NCBI RefSeq assembly: GCF_000426465.1
Contig: NZ_AUFK01000017.1
Coordinates: forward strand, 251,044-315,043
Reading direction: 5' to 3'
DNA from: Epilithonimonas caeni DSM 17710
GTDB taxonomy: Bacteria > Bacteroidota > Bacteroidia > Flavobacteriales > Weeksellaceae
Length of the DNA stretch: 64,000 nt
Part shown: positions 34,761-43,533 of the stretch, piece by piece
How positions within the stretch are numbered: the stretch's first letter is position 1
How the letters are laid out: the number at the start of each line of letters is the position of its first letter
Made by a program: the position numbers and the translations under genes
Notes under the pieces: model-generated
Told to the model about the DNA's origin: nothing
Seen by the model: the letters and a program-made list of their open reading frames with translations, nothing else
Databases searched by the model: none

Positions 34761-35552
34761 ATGAAAAACAACTTTTTTATGCTGCTTTGTTTCTGTGTTA
34801 ATTCATTTCTGTTTTCTCAGGTAGGAATCAACACCTCATCTCCTGAGACTACTTTTGAAGTTGTAGGAAAAGCAGAAGACATCAATCATTATGATGGAAT
34901 TCTCCCCCCACGCATTACGGGAGATCAGTTGCAGAAAAAAACATACAATTATTCAAAGAAAGGTGCTGTTATATTTGTCACCACTGCACCATCAAACTTA
35001 TCAGGTCAGGTAGCTGATATTACAGAGCCAGGGCTATATTACTTTAGCGGATATTCGTGGAAATCTATATCCAATCAAAAGGAACCAATAGAATATAGAA
35101 TTATTCTGTCATTTGATAACAGCAATGATGATGTTCTGACAGAATCATCAAAGTGGTCTGAGCCTCTTAATCTTTCGTCTGACAAAAATGTTTACTTAAC
35201 ATCCTCAAAACATTATTCGATAGGAACAAAAAAATATGGAGGCTTTAAAGGCTCGGTAACTTTAAGGAAATTAGAAGGGATAGTGAATATAAAATTTGAA
35301 ATTAGCAGAGCATCTGATGCACCTAATGTTTTAGATGATGTTTTATTTGATATTTCGGGAATATGCAACGAAATCGGATACTTTCCTAAAGATATAGTTT
35401 TTATGCAAAATGAAAATTCAACTTATGTAATTCCGGTACTGCTTCAAAATAATACCATATATATTATTGCAGGAAACTTAAATATGATAAACTCAAACGC
35501 CACTGGTGAAGTGCAAGGCTACTCAAATTGGATCAAACCTCACTCCAAATAG
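34761..35552 (+). CDS. Secreted surface protein, paralogue of next gene
   Basis: 263 residues with a signal peptide (MLLCFCVNSFLFSQ), then VGINTSSPETTFEVVGKAEDINHYDGILPPRITGDQL and GLYYFSGYSWKSI. The first ~100 residues are closely similar to the next gene. The C-terminal part is a distinct beta-rich domain. GINT-type openings are common in flavobacterial outer-surface proteins. It lies on the opposite strand to the rep and PRTRC genes, between the origin and the rep operon. Confidence 0.65.
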   Translation: MKNNFFMLLCFCVNSFLFSQVGINTSSPETTFEVVGKAEDINHYDGILPPRITGDQLQKKTYNYSKKGAVIFVTTAPSNLSGQVADITEPGLYYFSGYSWKSISNQKEPIEYRIILSFDNSNDDVLTESSKWSEPLNLSSDKNVYLTSSKHYSIGTKKYGGFKGSVTLRKLEGIVNIKFEISRASDAPNVLDDVLFDISGICNEIGYFPKDIVFMQNENSTYVIPVLLQNNTIYIIAGNLNMINSNATGEVQGYSNWIKPHSK

Positions 35553-35606
35553 CTATACCACAAAAGTAGATTCTAAAAACATAGTGAACTATAATCAAAT
35601 AACAAA

Positions 35607-36701
35607 ATGAAAAACAACTTTCTAAAACTATTTTTTTTATTGATAAGTGCCAACTTTTTCTCACAAGTCGGTATCAATACTCAAACGCCTAAAGCTACCT
35701 TAGAAGTAGTAGGCAAACCAGATGATGCCAATCATTTCGATGGGATCATTCTACCAAGAATTAGTGGAGATCAATTGGCAACAAAAACTTACACTACAGC
35801 ACAGAAGGGAGCAATAGTTTTCGTTCTATCACCTGCCACCAATTTATCAGGGCAATCTGTTCATCTTGAAAAGTCAGGTCTATATTATTTCGACGGTCAA
35901 AAATGGGTTCCATTACTTCAAAGTGATCCATTGGAAGTTGTCTCTCAAACAGGTAATACTTCCACGCTGGAACTTATTGTAAAAAATAATCTGAAGCTTG
36001 ATTTTGATCAAAAAGAAAATTATATCATCGGTAAATCTAGAAGCACTATCGCCGGTGAATACAACTCAATTTTTGCAACGGACTCAAACATAACTTCCGG
36101 AAAAGGGAATTCGGCCAGTGCCTATGCAATGTCTCAAGGAGAAATTACTGGAAAACTAAATTATGGAGCGGGGGTATCAGCACTAAATGGTATTATTAAT
36201 GGAACAATTTCCGGAAACAGGAATATTGGAATCGGTGCAGGAGCAATGTCATATATCACATCAGGCAATGATAATATTTCTATAGGATATCTGTCGGGTA
36301 CAGGCAATAGAACTGGATCTAATAATGTTTTTATTGGTGTCGGTGCAGGAAGCCCCGCATCTGGAAATAGAAGTATTAGTAATAAGCTGGCAATTCATTC
36401 AACACCAGTAACCACCAGTTCAACAAATTTTTGGGATAGCATTACAAACAATTATACAGACTATAAGTTTGCGCTAATCTCTGGAGATTTTTCTGAAAGA
36501 TGGCTCAATATCAATGGAAAACTGAGTGTTACACCTTCACAAATGCCCGATGCAGACGGAGATCCAGCTTACACCAAAAAAGTTGTAGCCAAAGCGGATG
36601 GCAGCTTTGGTTTTGCAACTGAAGTAATTCCTATTCCCCCATCAAATGGAACCTTTATATTAAAAAGTGTGAACGGAGTGCCAGGATGGGTTACTCAATA
36701 A
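35607..36701 (+). CDS. Secreted surface protein with YadA-head-like repeats
   Basis: 364 residues: signal peptide (LLISANFFSQ), VGINTQTPKATLEVVGKPDDANHFDGIILPRISGDQLATKTY shared with the upstream paralogue, then NIGIGAGAM, NISIGYLSG and NVFIGVGAG repeats. These look like left-handed beta-roll head repeats of trimeric adhesins or phage-tail-like fibres. The C-terminus repeats PDADGDPAYTKKVVAKADGS. Probably displayed on the cell surface; role unknown. Ends before a bidirectional terminator. Confidence 0.65.
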   Translation: MKNNFLKLFFLLISANFFSQVGINTQTPKATLEVVGKPDDANHFDGIILPRISGDQLATKTYTTAQKGAIVFVLSPATNLSGQSVHLEKSGLYYFDGQKWVPLLQSDPLEVVSQTGNTSTLELIVKNNLKLDFDQKENYIIGKSRSTIAGEYNSIFATDSNITSGKGNSASAYAMSQGEITGKLNYGAGVSALNGIINGTISGNRNIGIGAGAMSYITSGNDNISIGYLSGTGNRTGSNNVFIGVGAGSPASGNRSISNKLAIHSTPVTTSSTNFWDSITNNYTDYKFALISGDFSERWLNINGKLSVTPSQMPDADGDPAYTKKVVAKADGSFGFATEVIPIPPSNGTFILKSVNGVPGWVTQ

Positions 36702-36717
36702 GATTAATTTCAAAATG

Positions 36718-36743
36718 AAACCGCTACTATTAAGTAGCGGTTT
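36718..36743. terminator. Bidirectional terminator
   Basis: AAACCGCTACT-ATTA-AGTAGCGGTTT, perfect 11-bp stem with flanking A and T tracts, between the surface-protein gene (+) and the converging primase gene (-). Confidence 0.88.
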
Positions 36744-36763
36744 TGTCTTTACTGAAAACATCA

Positions 36764-37600
36764 TCACCTTATCAGCCACTGATTCACATCTTTATAATGT
36801 TGGTACATCCAGGAAAAATCTTCAACATTTTTATAGCTGTTGCGGATCTGCTCTACGACAGTTTTTCCCGTTTTATCATTATCAAGAAATAGAGATATTT
36901 TTTTGTATTTCTTTAGTATTTTATCTCCCGCTAAGAGCATCGATGTTGAATTAAAGACTAAATAATCTGCATCTGAAGAAAATTTATCATCTTCTATCGT
37001 TTTATATGACAAATAATCAAAAAAGCCCTCAAATACAACAATTTCATTATTTTGCTGATTTCCCTTCTTTATTAACGTCACATCTTTTGGTCCGAGGCAG
37101 ATTTTAGAATATTTATTACGGACTTCAATACCTCCTGAATTATTAAAAAAAGCAATCGCAAAATAATATTTATCTTCTATTTTGTAATGGATCTCTTTGA
37201 TAAGACTTTTACAATTCAAAACTCCCCTTGACTTAAGATACTCTAGCAACGCAGGATGCTCGACATCGATTGTTTTTAAAACATTATAAGTAAAGCCATC
37301 ATTTGTTTCAACCACATTATCTATTGTAGGCGAAAAATCAAGCTTATTTAAATATTCAAGCGCTGTTGAAACATTACATTTATTAATAGCTTGAACTATT
37401 GATATAACATCATATATTTTACCTGTTCCAAAATCAAAAGCTGTATTCTTAATGAAATCTACAGACAGGCTGGCTGTTTTCTCTTGTCTATCTAATGCAA
37501 AATAAAATGCTGTTCTTTTGTTTTCTTTTACAGGGAATAGACCATAGGATTCCATAACCGTCCTGATACTGACGTTTTGTTTTATTTGCTCACAATTCAT
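36764..37600 (-). CDS. Toprim-domain DNA primase
   Basis: 278 residues. The N-terminus (IRTVMESYGLFPVKENKRTAFYFALDRQEKTASLSVDF, AFDFGTGKIYDVISIVQ) has the layout of a CHC2 primase zinc domain, though the zinc Cys/His set is not complete. A Toprim domain follows: VVFEGFFDYLSY with the catalytic Glu, and LFLDNDKTGKTVVEQI with the Asp pair. It is the last gene of the rep operon and probably primes element replication or conversion of transferred single strand. Confidence 0.8.
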   Translation of the reverse strand: MNCEQIKQNVSIRTVMESYGLFPVKENKRTAFYFALDRQEKTASLSVDFIKNTAFDFGTGKIYDVISIVQAINKCNVSTALEYLNKLDFSPTIDNVVETNDGFTYNVLKTIDVEHPALLEYLKSRGVLNCKSLIKEIHYKIEDKYYFAIAFFNNSGGIEVRNKYSKICLGPKDVTLIKKGNQQNNEIVVFEGFFDYLSYKTIEDDKFSSDADYLVFNSTSMLLAGDKILKKYKKISLFLDNDKTGKTVVEQIRNSYKNVEDFSWMYQHYKDVNQWLIR

Positions 37601-37622
37601 TGTAAATAAAATATTAGATTAA

Positions 37623-38717
37623 TTAAAAAATGACGGGATATCCATCCGGAAGAAATTTTCCCATTCTTGTGTCCCGGTAAAGTTCTATCATAAGTTGTTG
37701 TATCTCCTTTAAAAATACCTTACCACTAAAATCAGAGGATCGTAGTTTTAATTTTCTATTTTTTTTGATAAAGTAATTGTAAGATTTCTCTATCAGCTCT
37801 CTTGTCTGTAATATATTTCGATAATGATATGCGAACTGCAGCATTTCCTGCTCCTGCAATCTGTACCTTTTTTTAAAATAATTAATTCGATAGGTGATGA
37901 ACAAGTGTTCGCTATCTATATTCAAATCTGCTTCCTGAATTTTTTCAGTGGAATATGGATGAATTGCAATGTTTTCTCCTTTGCATTTGAAATTAAATGA
38001 CACTGTACTGTATTTATCGAGACTGCCCTTAACCTGTTTTAAAAATTTAAAACAAAAATCATTTGCTGTTCGATAATTTAAGTCAAACTTCGAATTAAAT
38101 GTTGACAGTTTCAATACAGTGCCAGTTGATGGAAGTTTAGCCAGCCAAATTGCAAATATGATATGTTTATTATTTTTAATATTATACACCAACTGATAAA
38201 GCATATAATTATATTCCGGTATTACAATTAATTTCTTCAGCCAATAACTGCTGATAAGAAAAGATGTGTAGCCTCTTTCATCGTAGGTTGGTGTTGATAT
38301 AAGTCCTGCAAAAGTTTTGATTTCCTTACCTTTTCTATTCTGGGACTTATACCATCCCATCTTAAATTTTGCTAAAAACTCATAGGCATTAATTACCTGC
38401 TTTGTTGAGCCACTGGGAGAAATTTTGCTATTCTTAATTTTAAGCAGGGCGAAAGTATTATTTTCAGTCTCAAAATCATCATCGAACAAAGAGAGTTGCT
38501 TCGGACGATCTTCAGGTCTGAATTGTTCATTACTTATAATAGAGATTATATTAAATATAACCCTTAGCGCATTGATGGGAATGTTGGCGGCTTGACTATT
38601 TTCATCAAAGATAAAATCATCAACAAAATGGTTGCCTATTCTTATACTCTCAGGAATTCTTTCATTTTTAAATTCCTTGCGAATGATTTTCTGACTGCTA
38701 TCTTGTAACGACATCAT
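37623..38717 (-). CDS. Replication-initiator-like protein
   Basis: 364 residues. Segments such as NAYEFLAKFKMGWYKSQNRKGKEIKTFAGLISTPTYDERGYTSFLISSYWLKKLIVI and FAIWLAKLPSTGTVLKLSTFNSKFDL suggest winged-helix initiator-type modules. It sits between a DUF3853 gene and a primase gene and has an iteron array 3 kb away. Initiator function is inferred from context; sequence similarity to Rep_3-type proteins is weak by eye. Its start overlaps DUF3853 by 20 bases. Confidence 0.6.
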   Translation of the reverse strand: MMSLQDSSQKIIRKEFKNERIPESIRIGNHFVDDFIFDENSQAANIPINALRVIFNIISIISNEQFRPEDRPKQLSLFDDDFETENNTFALLKIKNSKISPSGSTKQVINAYEFLAKFKMGWYKSQNRKGKEIKTFAGLISTPTYDERGYTSFLISSYWLKKLIVIPEYNYMLYQLVYNIKNNKHIIFAIWLAKLPSTGTVLKLSTFNSKFDLNYRTANDFCFKFLKQVKGSLDKYSTVSFNFKCKGENIAIHPYSTEKIQEADLNIDSEHLFITYRINYFKKRYRLQEQEMLQFAYHYRNILQTRELIEKSYNYFIKKNRKLKLRSSDFSGKVFLKEIQQLMIELYRDTRMGKFLPDGYPVIF

Positions 38718-39063
38718 CTTTTTCTTTATTGCAGTTTATTAGTTCATATTCATTGTTAATTAGAACTAAAGCTCTCTCAACGTCCAGGACAATTTTTCGC
38801 CCCTCCTGAGTGATCGCATCTTTAATTTTACCGCTCTTTTTTAATCTCATAGCAGATGAAATACTGCAATTAAATAACTTGGCTATACCTTTAAGACCAT
38901 ACACATACTTTTCATCAATTATTTTATTTTGCTGCAAGGATCTCTTTGTACGATTTGTTATATAAATATTTTCATATTTAAATAAACTTACTAATTCCTC
39001 CCCGGTCATTTGCCAAATAAGCTTTTGCTTTAGTTTATTAATTTCGTTAGACATCGATCGCAT
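38698..39063 (-). CDS. DUF3853-family DNA-binding protein
   Basis: 121 residues. LIWQMTGEELVSLF, YVYGLKGIAKLFNCSISSAMRLKKSGKIKDAITQEGRKIVLDVERAL is the DUF3853 signature: a helix-turn-helix of excisionase/MerR type found before replication genes on Bacteroidota elements. An ATG at 39054 is an alternative start three codons inside. Confidence 0.82.
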   Translation of the reverse strand: MRSMSNEINKLKQKLIWQMTGEELVSLFKYENIYITNRTKRSLQQNKIIDEKYVYGLKGIAKLFNCSISSAMRLKKSGKIKDAITQEGRKIVLDVERALVLINNEYELINCNKEKDDVVTR

Positions 39064-39068
39064 TTTTA

Positions 39069-39419
39069 TTAGTTATGTTGTCTTCTGCGATTTTTCTTAA
39101 AATCCGCTTCACATTCCTCGGTAATTTCCTGCAAGGTCTTTTTCTTGCCTTTAGAAATCCAGTTCAGTATTTCTTCTTCAAAAAAATATAGTTTCTTACC
39201 GTTTTTGTAGCATGGGATTTTTCTTTCTCTAACAAGAGTGTAAATGGTTGGTTTCGCTTTACCGATTAAGGATGCTACTTCATCTATTCCGATTGGAATT
39301 TTTTTGAGAGGTATAACAACATCTTCTTTTGATACCAGATGCTTTATCTCAGCAAGTTCACGAATTAAGAAGGCGACTGCTTGTGGTAAATTTTCAAATG
39401 AAATATTTTGCAAATCCAT
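39069..39419 (-). CDS. Excisionase-like helix-turn-helix protein (HTH_17)
   Basis: 116 residues. IGIDEVASLIGKAKPTIYTLVRERKIPCYKNGKKLYFFEEEILNWI is a typical HTH_17 excisionase-type winged helix. It is the first gene of the rep operon and lies just downstream of stacked GTGTTTT palindromes, so it may autoregulate. Confidence 0.8.
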   Translation of the reverse strand: MDLQNISFENLPQAVAFLIRELAEIKHLVSKEDVVIPLKKIPIGIDEVASLIGKAKPTIYTLVRERKIPCYKNGKKLYFFEEEILNWISKGKKKTLQEITEECEADFKKNRRRQHN

Positions 39420-39455
39420 AATACTTGATTTTAATTATTATGGTGCAAATGAAAA

Positions 39456-39511
39456 AAGTGTTTTCGCTGTGTTTGAAAAACACGACGAAAACACTTAAAA
39501 CACTGTGTTTT
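39456..39511 (-). promoter_or_regulatory. Stacked GTGTTTT palindromes upstream of the rep operon
   Basis: A nested hairpin: AAGTGTTTTCG (39456-39466) pairs with CGAAAACACTT (39486-39496), and inside it GTGTTT (39469-39474) pairs with AAACAC (39478-39483). It abuts a second palindrome AAAACAC-T-GTGTTTT (39497-39511). In all there are six GTGTTT-type half-sites in 56 bases, starting 37 bases from the first rep-operon ATG. Confidence 0.6.
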
Positions 39512-39623
39512 TGTAATCGATATTAAGCAATAAGTTTTTACCTACTGTTGAAACTTAATTTTTATAGCTCATTCTAAACGTATTAATCAATTAAAATTTA
39601 TTTACTAAGATTATTTTAAAAGA

Positions 39624-40880
39624 TTAATTTTCAAATGGTAAAAATGCAGATCTCATACGCTCTTGTTCAGATCTGGGTATTCCAATCTCGCTAGCAATAC
39701 TTTCCCATCCTCTTACAACCGAAATGACTTTTTCAATGATTTCATCCATTTCATTTTCGTTCAGTCTAAATTGAGCGCCCACTTCCTTAGCAAGTTCAAG
39801 ATCCAAAGCATTATTATCTGTATCAATATTTAGAGCAAGTCCTTCTTTATCCACAGACGGATTAATGTCATAGGCTGGTGAAAGTATCCATCCTTTTGGG
39901 GTTAAAATAAATCCGTGATTTCTAAGGTGATCATCTGTGTTTGATATACAAATACTAAACACGATTCTTCTCCATAATTCCTTCAAATTATTGTTAACAT
40001 CAATACCGTAGTTCGTAATAAAATCAACGATATCAAGGTAACTTGCAGTTGAATCTCTTAATTTTTCTTCATTGTTTCCTGTCATAGTCATAGCTGACGA
40101 AAAATGAATTCTTCCGGAGTTTGTTCTATCAAATCTTTTGGTGAAAAATGTATGATAGCTGTTACTTAATTTTTGAATCTTTGTTTCTGACATATTAATT
40201 CCGGCATCAGTAGCTAATCGGTATGCCAGATATTCCCACGCTGCCTTATCAATTGTATCATTTTTTGAAGGAAATTTAGCAATCCATAAATTTTTTTCCT
40301 GATCCATAACATTAGCTTTCGGTCTTGCACCCCCTAATGAAGATCCTGGAACTACAAGCAGTGCTAATAACCTTTTCATTTTAGGCTCATCTTCATTTTC
40401 AAAACTTTTCACGGCTGCCTCCAACTCTCTTAATGATGACCAGGGTGGTGTAGGGTTATTCTCATCATCATCTAAAAAATTTCCATCTATTGAAGTCTTA
40501 AATCGCAGAGCACCCATCCTTGTTTGGTCATACACTCCTAATAAATAATCCAGATCATAAAGTTTCTTTTCTTTCTCTCCAGTTTCTTTGGCTACCTGAA
40601 TAGATTTTCTTTTCATTAGTGTTCTTCCCCAAGTATCAGGCATACTATCCATAAAAACACCAAAATTTTCTTTATTGGTTGGATATTGTGGACCTCCAAA
40701 CAACTGAAGATCAGGATCTATTAAATTTTGACCCGCACTTTTAATCCACTCTTTATCATATTCAAAACTAAAGGACTTTTTTCCTTTACCCTGATGAGCT
40801 GACAAAATCCCCATTAAATGAGGACCTTGAAGGTCAATCCAATCTGCATATACAAATATGTCAACTTTAGTAGATTTCAT
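39624..40880 (-). CDS. hipA: HipA-family Ser/Thr kinase toxin
   Basis: 418 residues. The N-terminal subdomain has FVYADWIDLQGPHLMGILS and LLGVYDQTRMGALRF. The kinase part has the Gly-rich loop VPGSSLGGARPKANV, LWIAKFPSKNDTIDKAAWEYLA, TKRFDR, the catalytic segment ISNTDDHLRNHGFIL (near residue 309) and SPAYDINPS for metal binding. All key residues appear intact. HipA toxins phosphorylate aminoacyl-tRNA synthetases or related targets, causing growth arrest. It follows hipB by 9 bases. Confidence 0.93.
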   Translation of the reverse strand: MKSTKVDIFVYADWIDLQGPHLMGILSAHQGKGKKSFSFEYDKEWIKSAGQNLIDPDLQLFGGPQYPTNKENFGVFMDSMPDTWGRTLMKRKSIQVAKETGEKEKKLYDLDYLLGVYDQTRMGALRFKTSIDGNFLDDDENNPTPPWSSLRELEAAVKSFENEDEPKMKRLLALLVVPGSSLGGARPKANVMDQEKNLWIAKFPSKNDTIDKAAWEYLAYRLATDAGINMSETKIQKLSNSYHTFFTKRFDRTNSGRIHFSSAMTMTGNNEEKLRDSTASYLDIVDFITNYGIDVNNNLKELWRRIVFSICISNTDDHLRNHGFILTPKGWILSPAYDINPSVDKEGLALNIDTDNNALDLELAKEVGAQFRLNENEMDEIIEKVISVVRGWESIASEIGIPRSEQERMRSAFLPFEN

Positions 40881-40889
40881 TTAATTATA

Positions 40890-41177
40890 TTATTTCAGTA
40901 ATTCTAAATCTTGCAATTTTCTTCCAAATTCATCATCAGATCCAAGCTTTAAAATATCATCGCTAAGACCCAATACTCTCAAAACATTAAAATATGATCC
41001 CATTGCCACACTTGGATCACCTTTTTCAATAAGATGTAGTGTTGAACGTACAATTCCGGCTCTCTCTGAAACCTGCTCTGTAGTTAATTTTCTTCTTTTT
41101 CGAGCAAGTTTAATATTCTCTCCCATTTGTTCCAGCAGAGCCAAATACTTGGGTAAAATTATTTGTTTCTTTTTCAT
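40890..41177 (-). CDS. hipB: HipB-family antitoxin (XRE HTH)
   Basis: The start is placed at ATG 41177 (MKKKQIILPKYLALLEQM, 95 residues); a TTG at 41198 lies inside the operator palindrome and is unlikely to be used. The HTH is GENIKLARKRRKLTTEQVSERAGIVRSTLHLIEKGDPSVAMGSYFNVLRVLGL. HipB-type proteins bind HipA and repress the operon. The 53-bp palindrome abutting the start codon is the expected operator. Confidence 0.9.
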   Translation of the reverse strand: MKKKQIILPKYLALLEQMGENIKLARKRRKLTTEQVSERAGIVRSTLHLIEKGDPSVAMGSYFNVLRVLGLSDDILKLGSDDEFGRKLQDLELLK

Positions 41178-41230
41178 AATGTCCGTTATTTCATACAAAA
41201 TTACACATTTTGTATGAAATAACGGACATT
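41178..41230 (-). promoter_or_regulatory. 53-bp perfect palindrome, hipBA operator and promoter
   Basis: Two perfect 24-bp arms (41178-41201 beginning AATGTCCGTTATTTC, and 41207-41230 ending GAAATAACGGACATT) surround a 5-base centre TACAC. On the minus strand it contains a TAATTTTG (41203-41196) that fits the -7 element, and it ends 0 bases from the hipB ATG. Binding would cover both promoter and ribosome-binding region. Confidence 0.85.
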
Positions 41231-41251
41231 TTAAATAAAAATCTCCTCCAT

Positions 41252-41306
41252 TTGACTTTTCAAATAAAAAAGACTAACTTTGTATTATTTCTTATGTATA
41301 CATAAG
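41252..41306 (+). promoter_or_regulatory. Promoter and 16-bp palindromic operator of the AbiEi-like gene
   Basis: TTG (41252-41254), a 20-base gap and TAACTTTG (41275-41282) form a full Bacteroidota promoter. Immediately after it lies the perfect palindrome CTTATGTATACATAAG (41291-41306), across the likely transcription start. The gene starts at 41326. Confidence 0.75.
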
Positions 41307-41325
41307 TAAATAATACTACGTACTA

Positions 41326-42144
41326 ATGAATTTTGAAAAGATTGTTGATGCTTATATTGCTGGTAGTCCTCACAGAAAGGCTTTAAATAAAAAGGAATTT
41401 GATTATTTGGTACAGGAAATTTCGAGTTTTCGCAAATTCAAAAAATTAAGTAAAGAAATTAGCGAATACATACTTCAAAAACATTACACCTTAGAACAAG
41501 ATTTATATATTTTCAATGACTCCAATCCTGAAGTTGTTGACTTGGTTTATGCGTATAACAAATATACACACTTTAGCCACCATTCAGCACTAATAATGCA
41601 TCAAATAAGTACTATTGAAAACAACGCCATCTATTTATCAGAAGAGATCGATAGCATTTCCAGTCCTAAAAACACCTTAACTCAAGGAAATATAGATTTA
41701 GCTTTTAGTAAACCTCAGAGAGTCACAAAAAATATAAAGCAATTCAGAGACAAAACATTTTACTTTCTTAAAAATCAAAGCAGTACTACAATGGAAACCT
41801 TCATTAATGGAGTAAAAGTTTCAAATCTTGAAAAGACACTTATAGACTGTACTGTAAGACCACTATATTCCGGTGGAACAAAAAATATCCTTAATGCATT
41901 TGCTATGGTAAAGCAATTAATTGACGCAGATAAATTACATCATCATTATAAAAAATTATCATTTGTATATCCTTATCACCAAGCTATTGGATTCTACTTG
42001 GATAATGCAGGTTATAAAGAAGAGTTTTACAGTAAATTTCTGGCAATGAATAGTGATTATGATTTTTACTTAGACTATCAGTTAACTTCACCTCAGTACA
42101 ATCCGAAGTGGCGAATCCATTACAATGAAGACATTATCCAATAA
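41326..42144 (+). CDS. AbiEi-like antitoxin / regulator
   Basis: 272 residues. YAYNKYTHFSHHSALIMHQIS, the mid-domain strand pattern, and NGVKVSNLEKTLIDCTVRPLYSGGTKNIL match AbiEi-type antitoxins. That family has an N-terminal winged helix and is usually paired with an AbiEii nucleotidyltransferase toxin. No AbiEii gene follows: the next gene is convergent 5 bases away and unrelated. It diverges from hipBA, so it may instead be a stand-alone regulator. Confidence 0.65.
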   Translation: MNFEKIVDAYIAGSPHRKALNKKEFDYLVQEISSFRKFKKLSKEISEYILQKHYTLEQDLYIFNDSNPEVVDLVYAYNKYTHFSHHSALIMHQISTIENNAIYLSEEIDSISSPKNTLTQGNIDLAFSKPQRVTKNIKQFRDKTFYFLKNQSSTTMETFINGVKVSNLEKTLIDCTVRPLYSGGTKNILNAFAMVKQLIDADKLHHHYKKLSFVYPYHQAIGFYLDNAGYKEEFYSKFLAMNSDYDFYLDYQLTSPQYNPKWRIHYNEDIIQ

Positions 42145-42149
42145 AAAAA

Positions 42150-42680
42150 TTACTTATAATTTATCTTTATCTTTTCAAGGAAATTTCTGCACACTTCAAA
42201 GAGTTGAAAGATATTGTTTGCTTGGATAATACTATGTCTTTGCTGAAAAAGAGTTTCTCTAAATGATTCTGCATCAAAGACTGCATCAGATGGATCTTTT
42301 GTCAGGGCTAAATTAACGCTGATACCAGTTGTCAAATCGTTGTTCAAAATACTTCTGATATCAACAAGGGGCTTTAGATAAAAATTTAATTCTCCAATAC
42401 GCCCCTGACTTTTTGAAAAAGGGAGATCGTGATTTTTGCCGAGTACATCCATATACTCTGTTAGACGAATCCTCATTAATTCTTTCTGCCTCTGAATATC
42501 AGTATAAGATATAAGTTCTTTCTTTATCGGGTCAATTTCACTTTCGATCCGTAAGATTTCGTTTTTGGTCACTTCTATATCAAAAAGAGGATTATCTAAT
42601 TTATCCTGTTCTATAGATAGCGAATTTAATTTACCTTCAATTTGTTGCAGTAAAAAAGGAATATTCTCTACATTCTTCAT
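42150..42680 (-). CDS. Hypothetical coiled-coil protein
   Basis: 176 residues. The first ~85 are coiled coil (LLQQIEGKLNSLSIEQDKLD, ILRIESEIDPIKKELISY). The rest contains GELNFYLKPLVDIRSILNNDL and RETLFQQRHSIIQANNIFQLFEVC. No family recognised. It lies alone between the AbiEi-like gene and a membrane protein near the integrase end of the element. Confidence 0.5.
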   Translation of the reverse strand: MKNVENIPFLLQQIEGKLNSLSIEQDKLDNPLFDIEVTKNEILRIESEIDPIKKELISYTDIQRQKELMRIRLTEYMDVLGKNHDLPFSKSQGRIGELNFYLKPLVDIRSILNNDLTTGISVNLALTKDPSDAVFDAESFRETLFQQRHSIIQANNIFQLFEVCRNFLEKIKINYK

Positions 42681-42856
42681 TTTATGTAAAATCTATTTAT
42701 GATAAAATTTCTTCTAAAAAAATTTAACTATTAATAATGTATTATAATTTTTTGAAATATTCCCGACATTTAAGTTCGTAAATGGATAGCTTCAGAAATA
42801 TTAGTAAATGCTCAATAATCGCTACGACTATGCAAGGAGTTAAGATATTTATTATA

Positions 42857-43528
42857 CTAAAATTTTAAATCTCTTTTTATTTTAATGATACCTTTTTCAT
42901 CATCATCTTTTAAATGACTTTTAATTGAGTCCGTTTCAACATCTTTTAGTGAATGTTGAAAAACTTCTTTTAAAAACAATGCTACTTCATATTGATTTCG
43001 CCTATCAAAGTGCTTCCAAATGTTCCAGCCAAAATGATACAAATCCATATTAGATAATTTGTGAACCCTTACAGGGCTAAAATTTTCTATTTTTTCTTTC
43101 TTAGCATACTTTGTAATGTAGCTGCATAGGTTTTCTAAATCATTAACAGATGTGTATAGCGCAAATTGCTCCTTTGTATATCTTAATGCAATCTCAAGCT
43201 TATTATCGAACTTTACAACTTCTTTAAATTTTAAATCTTCTTTAATATCAGCAATAGTAACAGGTCCAGAAAAGAATTCATTAACCAAAACTAGATTTTT
43301 TCTTTTAGTAATAATTCTGCTTATAATTTCATAGATAGTATGCAAAAACAATGTTAGACCTGAATAAATAACAACACCTACGAAAATCACGACTATAAAA
43401 AAGATATTTGCCGTAAATTCATCGGACCCTTTATCGATAAAATATGTTCTGACTTGAGTTCCTAAAAGGATACATACCACTATAATGGGTAAATACATAC
43501 ATATTAATTCAAAATTTTTGACTTTCAT
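42857..43528 (-). CDS. Hypothetical membrane protein
   Basis: 223 residues with two N-terminal membrane helices (MYLPIIVVCILLGTQV; IFFIVVIFVGVVIYSGLTLFLHTIY) and a cytoplasmic charged C-terminal domain of about 140 residues. It starts 5 bases after the integrase stop, so it is probably co-transcribed with the integrase. Function unknown. Confidence 0.5.
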   Translation of the reverse strand: MKVKNFELICMYLPIIVVCILLGTQVRTYFIDKGSDEFTANIFFIVVIFVGVVIYSGLTLFLHTIYEIISRIITKRKNLVLVNEFFSGPVTIADIKEDLKFKEVVKFDNKLEIALRYTKEQFALYTSVNDLENLCSYITKYAKKEKIENFSPVRVHKLSNMDLYHFGWNIWKHFDRRNQYEVALFLKEVFQHSLKDVETDSIKSHLKDDDEKGIIKIKRDLKF

Positions 43529-43533
43529 ATTTA

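Noticed and set aside
36764-38717. Insertion sequence or phage replication module
   Set aside because: No transposase, capsid or terminase genes occur; the DUF3853 and HTH_17 neighbours and the iterons fit an ICE or plasmid replication block.
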